Shown piece after piece: positions 58,074-64,000 of a DNA stretch of 64,000 bases (positions are counted from its first letter, which is position 1; the number at the start of each line of letters is the position of its first letter). This DNA is from Burkholderia sp. 4M9327F10 (GTDB lineage Bacteria; Pseudomonadota; Gammaproteobacteria; Burkholderiales; Burkholderiaceae). The stretch is from positions 1 through 64,000 of the forward strand of contig NZ_SCNV01000038.1 of the NCBI RefSeq assembly GCF_005503145.1, read 5' to 3'. The position numbers and the translations under genes are program-made. The notes below the pieces were generated by a model. It was not told the DNA's origin, searched no databases, and saw nothing but the letters and a program-made list of their open reading frames with translations.

Positions 58074-58907
58074 TCAGATTTCGAGGTTGTCGATGAGGCG
58101 CGTGGCGCCCAGCTTGGCCGCGGCAAGCACGACGAGCGGTGCGTCGGTGTCCTGCGCGGTGGGCGGCAGCAGGTTCGAGCGCTTGCGCACGGCGATGTAG
58201 TCGGGCTGCCAGCCGCGAGCGGCGAGCGCGGCCATGGCTTCGCGCTCGATGGCCGCGAAATCGCGATTGCCGGCCAGTACGGCGTCACGCACCCGGTTCA
58301 GCTCGGCCGCGAGTTTCGGCGCTTCGGCGCGCTCGGCCGCCTGCAGGTAGCGGTTGCGCGAGCTGAGTGCGAGGCCGTCGGTGTCGCGCACGGTTTCGGC
58401 GGCGACGATTTCGGTCGGCAACGCGAACTGCTGGCACATCTGCCGCACGATCATCAACTGCTGGTAGTCCTTCTTGCCGAACACCGCGACGCGCGGCTGG
58501 ACGCACGACATCAGCTTCATCACCACCGTACACACGCCCTGGAAGAAGCCCGGGCGGAACTCGCCTTCGAGGATGTCGCCCAGATCGTGCGGCGGATGCA
58601 CGCGGTATTCCTGCGGCTCCGGATACAGGTCGCGCTCGGTCGGCGCGAACAGCACGTAGACGTTTTCCTTTTGCAGCTTCTCGATATCGGCTTCGAGCGT
58701 GCGCGGATACTTGTCGAAATCCTCGTTCGGCCCGAATTGCAAACGGTTGACGAAAATGCTCGCCACCACCGGGTCGCCGTGCTGGCGCGCGAGGCGCATC
58801 AACGAAAGATGGCCCTCGTGCAGATTGCCCATCGTCGGGACGAACGCAGTGCGGTTCTGGCCGCGCAACTGGTCGCGCAATTCGTGGATCGAGCTGATGA
58901 CTTTCAT
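58074..58907 (-). CDS. panC: Pantothenate synthetase
   Basis: 277 residues starting MKVISSIHELRDQLRGQ. PanC signatures are FVPTMGNLHEGHLSLM (HIGH-like ATP site), IFVNRLQFGPNEDFDKYPR, AVFGKKDYQQLMIVRQM and GLALSSRNRYL. It condenses pantoate and beta-alanine. The usual FVNPxQF reads FVNRLQF here. A longer open frame begins 69 bp upstream without support. It is followed by panD, and upstream lies scpA. Confidence 0.95.
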   Translation of the reverse strand: MKVISSIHELRDQLRGQNRTAFVPTMGNLHEGHLSLMRLARQHGDPVVASIFVNRLQFGPNEDFDKYPRTLEADIEKLQKENVYVLFAPTERDLYPEPQEYRVHPPHDLGDILEGEFRPGFFQGVCTVVMKLMSCVQPRVAVFGKKDYQQLMIVRQMCQQFALPTEIVAAETVRDTDGLALSSRNRYLQAAERAEAPKLAAELNRVRDAVLAGNRDFAAIEREAMAALAARGWQPDYIAVRKRSNLLPPTAQDTDAPLVVLAAAKLGATRLIDNLEI

Positions 58908-59120
58908 GATCGGACGGTGTTTTCCTCGCGCGGTGCGGGGCCTCGGCGGGCACAGAAATGGTGCATGCCGCCCCATTTGGCCCGTCAGGCTCCCGTCCCG
59001 GTGATGACTGGTTCGGAGCGCGGGATTGTAGTGGATTTGTGACCTGGGCGCACCGAAACGAGGCGTGCCTCTAGCGTGCGCTCAAACCGGCAGTTCAGGC
59101 TGGTAACCCGGGAGGGCAGC

Positions 59121-59993
59121 TCAGGCCGGCAAATAAGCGAGCCGCACGTAGATCGGCGCGAACGGTTCGGCCTGGGTGATCTCGATCAGCGATTCGCGCG
59201 ACAGTTCCAGCATGGCAATGAAGTTGACCACCACCACCGGCACGCCGCGCGAGACGTCGAACAGCTCCGAGAATTCCATGAAGCGCGCATTCTGCAGGCG
59301 GCGCAGGATCACGCTCATATGTTCGCGCACGGACAGCTCTTCACGCGAAATCCTGTGGTGCTGCACGAGCTTGGCGCGCTTGATCACGTCCGCCCATGCG
59401 GCGCGCAGGTCTTCGCTGTTCACGTCCGGGAAACGGGGCGTGATGCTTTGCTCGATATAGACGTCGGCGCGCAGGAAGTCGCGGCCCAGTTGCGGCAAGT
59501 GGTCGATGCGCTGCGCGGCGAGCTTCATCTGCTCGTATTCGAGCAGGCGCCGCACGAGTTCGGCGCGCGGGTCTTCGGCTTCTTCGCCGGTGTCGGCCTT
59601 CTTGACCGGCAGCAGCATGCGCGACTTGATCTCGATCAGCATGGCCGCCATCAGCAGATATTCGGAGGCGAGTTCCAGATTGGTCCGCCGCAACTGCTCG
59701 ACATAGCCGAGATACTGCGTGGTGACATCCGCCATGGGGATGTCGAGCACGTTGAAGTTCTGCTTGCGGATCAGGTACAGCAGCAGGTCCAGCGGGCCTT
59801 CGAACGTTTCGAGGAAGACTTCGAGTGCGTCCGGCGGGATGTACAGGTCTGTCGGCAGCTTGAAGAGCGGCTCGCCGTACAGGCGCGCGAAGGCAATACC
59901 GTCGACGGTGTCGGGCGTCGAATCGGTCGCGGGCGCGGCGAGCGCAGCGTCGGGCTGCGCCTTTGCGGCGCGGGCCTCGTCGGCGGTGCTCAC
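59121..59993 (-). CDS. scpA: Segregation and condensation protein A
   Basis: 290 residues from GTG. The N-terminal about 30 residues are Ala-rich and variable; the ScpA kleisin core begins near LYGEPLFKLPTDLYIPPDAL and includes FEGPLDLLLYLIRKQNF, the signature of the family, and VTTQYLGYVEQL. The C-terminal helical part follows. ScpA links the SMC ATPase heads in the condensin complex with ScpB. The GTG lies 2 bp after the DUF3460 stop, implying translational coupling. Confidence 0.93.
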   Translation of the reverse strand: MSTADEARAAKAQPDAALAAPATDSTPDTVDGIAFARLYGEPLFKLPTDLYIPPDALEVFLETFEGPLDLLLYLIRKQNFNVLDIPMADVTTQYLGYVEQLRRTNLELASEYLLMAAMLIEIKSRMLLPVKKADTGEEAEDPRAELVRRLLEYEQMKLAAQRIDHLPQLGRDFLRADVYIEQSITPRFPDVNSEDLRAAWADVIKRAKLVQHHRISREELSVREHMSVILRRLQNARFMEFSELFDVSRGVPVVVVNFIAMLELSRESLIEITQAEPFAPIYVRLAYLPA

Positions 59994-59995
59994 GC

Positions 59996-60181
59996 CTAGA
60001 AGTTCTGGTAGTACTGGTAGGCGGTCTGTTGCACGCGCGAGGCTTGCTGCTCAGCGCGTTCTTCGAGGTCGATCGGCTGCTTGTCCCACAGCAGCGAGCG
60101 GCCACGGCGCTGTTCCGCCTCCAGATTGGGCTTTTGTTGCTTCAGCTGATTCAGGAATTGCGTGATGTCCGATTGATACAT
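59996..60181 (-). CDS. DUF3460 family protein
   Basis: 61 residues, MYQSDITQFLNQLKQQKPNL then EAEQRRGRSLLWDKQPIDLE and a short Gln/Tyr-rich tail. Highly charged and probably helical, no signal peptide. The family is found in beta-proteobacteria immediately upstream of scpA; function unknown, but the 2-bp spacing to scpA suggests a shared role or co-expression. Confidence 0.85.
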   Translation of the reverse strand: MYQSDITQFLNQLKQQKPNLEAEQRRGRSLLWDKQPIDLEERAEQQASRVQQTAYQYYQNF

Positions 60182-60550
60182 GGCTCAACGTCCGTGATAG
60201 GGAAGTGGCGGCGGCCGGCGAGGCCGTCGCGCGTGTCGAGCGCAATTTTACCGCAAGCGCCGCCCGCGGGCGAAAAACGCGCGGAACATCGGCCCGCCGG
60301 CCGACTCCGAGCCGCGCAGGGCGCAGGCAGGCCCTTGCGCGCCAATTTCAAGATGATGGCGGGGCGGCCTCAATGTGGTCAAATAGCGAGCTTGCCGGCG
60401 CTGCAGCAGCCGGCAAGCGGAATCATTCATCAACAACGGCCGCGGAGGTCCTGTTTGGCGGGTTGTGCGATCGAACCGTCGCGTGTGCGGCATGGCAAAC
60501 CGGGTGTGCGGCAGGGGCGGCTCGCGTGCAGCGCGCCCGGTGCGACGCGG
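60182..60550. other. Intergenic region upstream of tamA
   Basis: 369 bp between divergent DUF3460 and tamA starts. The tamA frame stays open through it, but without signal-peptide or family features. It contains a perfect 10-bp stem hairpin, GCTTGCCGGC/GCCGGCAAGC with a 9-nt loop, at 60390-60418. Promoters for both directions are expected here but none is clear by eye. Confidence 0.5.
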
Positions 60551-62287
60551 ATGCTGCGTGCATGGCTCGCGTTCGGCCTGGTCTGGCTGGCATTGACCGC
60601 AACAGAGGCACGCGCGGCGTATAAGGTCGATATCGAGGCCTCGCCGCGCGCCGTGCGCAAGCTCCTTGAGGAGCATCTGGATATTGCCCGCTTCGCCAAG
60701 CGCGACGATATCAGCGACGACCAGTTCGGCTTTCTCGTTACCGCTACCCCGCAGCAGGTGCGCGACCTGACCGCCACGGCGGGCTATTTCTCGCCGGTGG
60801 TGCGCACCGATGTACGTACCATCGACGGCAAGAAGCGTGTCACCGTGAGCGTCGATCCCGGTCCGCAAACCACCATTTCAGCGGTCGACCTGTCGTTCAG
60901 GGGGCCGGTGCTGACCGAAGACCCGGGCCAGCAGAATGCCACCCGCTTCGCCTTTTCGCTGCATCAGGGCGATCCGTTCTCGCAGGCAGGCTGGGACGAT
61001 GCCAAGAATGCCGCGCTCAAGGCGCTGCAGGCGCGCCGCTATGTGGCCGCGAAGATCGCCCATTCCGAGGCGCGTATCGATCCGCGTACGCACGAGGCGA
61101 AGCTCTCCGTCACCTTCGATAGCGGGCCGACCTTCACGATGGGCAAGCTCGAAGTGTCCGGCACGCGGCGCTATCCCGAGCAGATCGTCGACAACGTGAA
61201 CCCGATTTCGGTCGGTGCGATCTACGACGTGCAGCGTGTCGCGGAATTGCAGCGTCAGTTGCAGAACACGCCTTACTACGCGAGCGTCGCCATCGACGTC
61301 GCCAACGACCCCAGCAAGCCCATCGAGACGCCGGTGCGCGTGAAGGTCAGCGAGTACCCGTACAACAGCATCCGCGGCGGGGTGGGTTATGCGACCGACA
61401 CCGGTCCGCAGTTGCAGGGCAATTACGCCTACCTGAACACCTTCGGCGCGGCCTGGCCGTTCTCGGTGGGCGGACGGATCGACCAGATCGAACAGTTCGG
61501 CCAGATCCAGCTTTCGATGCCGCCGTGGCGGCGCGCCTGGACCAACAGCGTGCTGGCGTCCTATACGACCACCGACGTGTCGGACACGCGCATCTACAGT
61601 ATCCGCGCCGGGGTGCAGACCACCCGCACCTCGCAGTTTCTCGACTACGGCTACTCGATCCTCTACTACCAGGACCGGCTCGACCAGAACGCCGTCGGTC
61701 CGACCACCAGCCGCGCCCTGGTGCCGGCGTGGTCGTGGACCCGCCGCAATACGGACGACCCGCTGTTCCCGCGCTCCGGCAACCTGGTGCACCTCGAGGC
61801 GGGCTTCGCGATCAAGGGCGTGGCGACCGATCAAACCTTCGGCCGCGCCTATGCGCGTGGCCAGCAGTACTTTCCGATCGGCAAGGAAGACCTGCTTCTG
61901 TTCCGCGCTGAACTGGGCGGCGTGTTCACGGCCGGCAGCTCGAGCGGTATCCCGGCTTCGCTGCTGTTCCGCGCGGGCGGCTCGAACTCGGTGCGGGGCT
62001 ACGGCTATCAGAGCATCGGTAACAACGTCGACGGCTCGATACTGCCCACCAAGTACCTGATGACCGGCACGACTGAATATCAGCACTGGTTCAACCACGA
62101 CTGGGGGGGCGCGGTGTTCTTCGACATCGGCACTGCCACCGACACGTGGCACGAGAAAGTGTTTTACCCCGGCGTGGGCTTCGGCGCGCGCTGGCGCAGT
62201 CCGGTCGGCCCGGTGAACGTCGACCTCGCGTATGGAATTCGCAACAGGGACGTGCGGCCTTACCTGACGCTGGGCATCGCCTTCTGA
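60551..62287 (+). CDS. tamA: Translocation and assembly module subunit TamA
   Basis: 578 residues starting MLRAWLAFGLVWLALTATEA, a signal peptide ending near ARAAY. POTRA domains follow (VRKLLEEHLDIARFAKRDDI, then repeated beta-alpha segments such as FTMGKLEVSGTRRYPEQIV), then the Omp85 beta-barrel with GGVGYATDTGPQLQGNY, the VRGYGYQSIG motif and a C-terminal Phe (LGIAF). It sits in the outer membrane and works with TamB, encoded 41 bp downstream. The start is chosen for its signal peptide; the open frame extends much further up. Confidence 0.9.
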   Translation: MLRAWLAFGLVWLALTATEARAAYKVDIEASPRAVRKLLEEHLDIARFAKRDDISDDQFGFLVTATPQQVRDLTATAGYFSPVVRTDVRTIDGKKRVTVSVDPGPQTTISAVDLSFRGPVLTEDPGQQNATRFAFSLHQGDPFSQAGWDDAKNAALKALQARRYVAAKIAHSEARIDPRTHEAKLSVTFDSGPTFTMGKLEVSGTRRYPEQIVDNVNPISVGAIYDVQRVAELQRQLQNTPYYASVAIDVANDPSKPIETPVRVKVSEYPYNSIRGGVGYATDTGPQLQGNYAYLNTFGAAWPFSVGGRIDQIEQFGQIQLSMPPWRRAWTNSVLASYTTTDVSDTRIYSIRAGVQTTRTSQFLDYGYSILYYQDRLDQNAVGPTTSRALVPAWSWTRRNTDDPLFPRSGNLVHLEAGFAIKGVATDQTFGRAYARGQQYFPIGKEDLLLFRAELGGVFTAGSSSGIPASLLFRAGGSNSVRGYGYQSIGNNVDGSILPTKYLMTGTTEYQHWFNHDWGGAVFFDIGTATDTWHEKVFYPGVGFGARWRSPVGPVNVDLAYGIRNRDVRPYLTLGIAF

Positions 62288-62328
62288 TTTTTTGAGCTTA
62301 TTTTTGACCTGATTCGCATGGTTCGAGT

Positions 62329-64000
62329 ATGACGACGGACGCTTCCGCCAACCCGCCTTCGCAGACGCCCGGTGACGCTACGCCGGGCGGTCCTGACACG
62401 CCTCCTCCCGCGCGCCGCGGGCGGCGGCTGTGGAAGGCGCTCGCATGGGCGATGGGCGTGCCGGTGCTGCTCGTCGCGCTCGCAGTCGGGCTTTTGTATG
62501 GCGCGGTGGTGACCGAGCGCGGCACCGCCTACGCGTGGCAAGGCGCCGTCAAGCTGCTCGGCGGCCGGCTCTCCGGCAAGCTGGAAGGCGGCGCGCTGGC
62601 CACTGGTTTGCGCTTGCGCCAGCTCGAGTGGCGCAGTTTCGATGGCAGCGGCACCGATATCAAGATCGACACCATCGACGGACGCTGGGCGCTGACGAGC
62701 CGGCCGTGGCGTTTTGCGGTCGACTATCTGCATATCGGCACGATCGACGCGCGCATCGGCTCGTCAGGGGCGCCGAGCAGCGGGCCGATGAGCTTGCCGC
62801 ACGACTTGCGCCTGCCCATGCAACTGGAAGTGCGCGATCTGCAGGTCGGCACGCTGCTGCTGCACGAAGGCGGTTCGACTACAGAGTTTTCGCACTTCCT
62901 GTTTCATGGCCGCAGCGATGGTGTGCATCACGAGGCCGCGATCGAGCGTCTCGACACGCCGTTCGGCGCCGTGACGGCGGCAGCCAAGCTCGACGGCGTG
63001 CGGCCGTTCGCGCTCACTGGCGACATCGGTTATGCCGGCAAGGTCAACGAGGAGCCGGTGCAGGTGGGCGGCCATTTGAGCGGTACGCTCGAAACGCTGG
63101 TCGCCGAGCTCGATGCGAGCGGCATGAAGCTTGCCGGTCACGCGCGCGTCGAGGCGACGCCGTTTTCGGAGGTGCCGCTGCAACGCGCCACGCTGACTTT
63201 CGATCACGTGAATCCGCAAGCGTTCGCACCGGGCGCGCCGCTTGCCGATCTGGCCGTGCGGGCGGAGTTGCAGCCGGTGGTGGGGGAGGGGGCGGGTGTG
63301 GCGGTACCGGCCTCGCATGAAGCTGCACCGGTGCTCGCAAAGCCTGCCGCTGGCTTCGTGGTGGCAGGCCAGGTGTCGATCGTCAATGCGAAGCCCGGCG
63401 CCATCGACGAGCATCTGCTGCCGCTCATCGACGCGCATGCCGATGTGCGGCTCGACGCCCACGCCCAGAGCATCTCGAATCTGAACCTGCGCCTCGTCAA
63501 GAGCGCCACGGTGACGGGGGCGGGCTCGCTGTCCGGCAAGCACGGCAAGCTCGATCTGCAGGTGGCCGGTCTCGACCTGAATGCGCTGGAAGCGAGCGTG
63601 CGGCCCACTCAGCTCGCCGGACCGATCGGTCTTCGCCTGAACGACGATGTGCAGAGCATCACGCTCGATCTGGCCGACCCGAAGGCGGGCCTGCGTGCAC
63701 AGGGCAAGGTGATTTTCGACCCGGCGCGCACGAGCTTTAACGACGTGCGCATCACCTCGGGCCGGGGCCGCATCGACCTGTCCGGCGCGATCAAGCACGA
63801 TGCGAACTCCACTTACAACCTCAAGGCGCAACTGACCGATTTCGATCCCCTCGGACTCACCTCGCAGATGCCTTCGCGGACTCCCGCCAGCGCACCGGGA
63901 AGTGCAACAAAAAGCGCACCTAAAGACCAAACCAAGAGCGCCACGGCGAACGCCAGGCCACATGCCGAGACGAAGTCCGCGGCAACAAAACGAACCACCC
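62329..64000 (+). CDS. tamB: Translocation and assembly module subunit TamB, 5' part
   Basis: About 557 codons, truncated by the window edge. After a Pro-rich cytoplasmic stretch, one membrane span (WAMGVPVLLVALAVGLLYGA) anchors the protein; the rest is periplasmic AsmA-like beta-rich sequence (LRLRQLEWRSFDGSGTDI, YLHIGTIDARI). TamB bridges the envelope to TamA and is linked to outer-membrane protein insertion and phospholipid transport. Around residues 507-557 a Ser/Thr/Ala/Lys-rich low-complexity stretch interrupts the beta pattern, an unusual insert. Confidence 0.9.
   Translation, partial: MTTDASANPPSQTPGDATPGGPDTPPPARRGRRLWKALAWAMGVPVLLVALAVGLLYGAVVTERGTAYAWQGAVKLLGGRLSGKLEGGALATGLRLRQLEWRSFDGSGTDIKIDTIDGRWALTSRPWRFAVDYLHIGTIDARIGSSGAPSSGPMSLPHDLRLPMQLEVRDLQVGTLLLHEGGSTTEFSHFLFHGRSDGVHHEAAIERLDTPFGAVTAAAKLDGVRPFALTGDIGYAGKVNEEPVQVGGHLSGTLETLVAELDASGMKLAGHARVEATPFSEVPLQRATLTFDHVNPQAFAPGAPLADLAVRAELQPVVGEGAGVAVPASHEAAPVLAKPAAGFVVAGQVSIVNAKPGAIDEHLLPLIDAHADVRLDAHAQSISNLNLRLVKSATVTGAGSLSGKHGKLDLQVAGLDLNALEASVRPTQLAGPIGLRLNDDVQSITLDLADPKAGLRAQGKVIFDPARTSFNDVRITSGRGRIDLSGAIKHDANSTYNLKAQLTDFDPLGLTSQMPSRTPASAPGSATKSAPKDQTKSATANARPHAETKSAATKRTT

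Noticed and set aside
59963..60550. Upstream extension of tamA to 774 residues
   Set aside because: The added sequence has no signal peptide or POTRA features and overlaps the divergent scpA/DUF3460 genes.
1..64000. CRISPR arrays, prophage genes, insertion sequences, tRNA genes
   Set aside because: No spaced direct repeats of CRISPR type, no transposase or phage motifs, and no tRNA-like cloverleaf or TTCGANNC arm in a plausible context were found by eye.

Overview
The window is a GC-rich, densely coded piece of a beta-proteobacterial chromosome. Gene content and order point to Burkholderiaceae, most likely Paraburkholderia or a close relative: DUF3443/DUF2844 secreted proteins, the DUF2486 and DUF3460 families, pepA-holC, zapB-zapA followed by 6S RNA, cysI-DUF934-cysH-cysD-cysN, and panC/panD beside scpA. 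No phage, transposase, tRNA, rRNA or CRISPR array was seen. Both ends cut genes: a UrtA-like binding protein on the left and tamB on the right.

Layout. 1-4.2 kb: start of an UrtA-like protein, then a tandemly duplicated secreted-protein locus (two DUF3443 lipoproteins, one DUF2844 protein, one DUF2844 remnant). 4.4-5.5 kb: rhodanese and Pcm-family methyltransferase. 5.7-12.7 kb: a LacI-controlled sugar operon with an RbsABC-type transporter, a TIM-barrel isomerase and a Gfo/Idh dehydrogenase. 12.8-13.8 kb: an NAD(P)-binding protein and a small hypothetical protein. 13.9-22.8 kb: a polyol/ketose operon on the minus strand (DeoR regulator, RbsBAC-type transporter, PfkB kinase, GatZ/KbaZ-like protein, SDR dehydrogenase, and an extra SmoE-type binding protein). 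23.1-31.7 kb: an amino-acid-type binding protein, CysB, and divergent assimilatory sulfate reduction genes ending in cobA. 31.7-32.4 kb: a large inverted repeat. 32.5-35.1 kb: cbiX, lptG, lptF. 35.2-43.9 kb: housekeeping genes pepA, holC, DUF2486, cytochrome c, ilvD and its divergent LysR, lgt, a SIMPL protein and an EVE protein. 44-45 kb: 6S RNA, zapA, zapB-like. 45.2-55.3 kb: a cobalamin uptake and late-biosynthesis cluster behind a promoter and a cobalamin riboswitch. 55.4-57.5 kb: DoxX, a lone MazE-like antitoxin, a hotdog thioesterase and an orphan ParA. 57.6-64 kb: panD, panC, scpA, DUF3460, tamA and tamB.

How the parts work together. The cys genes reduce sulfate through APS: CysH carries the Fe-S cysteine pairs of APS reductases and no APS kinase is present. 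CobA and CbiX supply steps of siroheme synthesis for CysI. The B12 cluster imports corrinoid (BtuF, BtuC, BtuD), amidates and attaches the side chain (CobQ, CbiB, CobD-type decarboxylase, CobU) and completes the nucleotide loop (CobT, CobS, CobC). The GatZ-PfkB-SDR operon contains no GatY/KbaY aldolase, which fits a route from a hexitol through tagatose and tagatose 6-phosphate to fructose 6-phosphate by 4-epimerisation.

The most interesting signals are: (1) the two DUF3443 lipoproteins carry the layout of pepsin-type aspartic proteases, with two D-[TS]-G motifs about 218 residues apart and a pepsin-like C-terminus; (2) a second DUF2844 gene has been reduced to its two ends; (3) about 255-bp near-identical inverted repeats lie between cobA and cbiX; (4) the cobalamin riboswitch is divergent but promoter-linked; (5) several spacers and one gene end carry short tandem repeats with different units. 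All functions are read from sequence motifs and context; no database search was possible.
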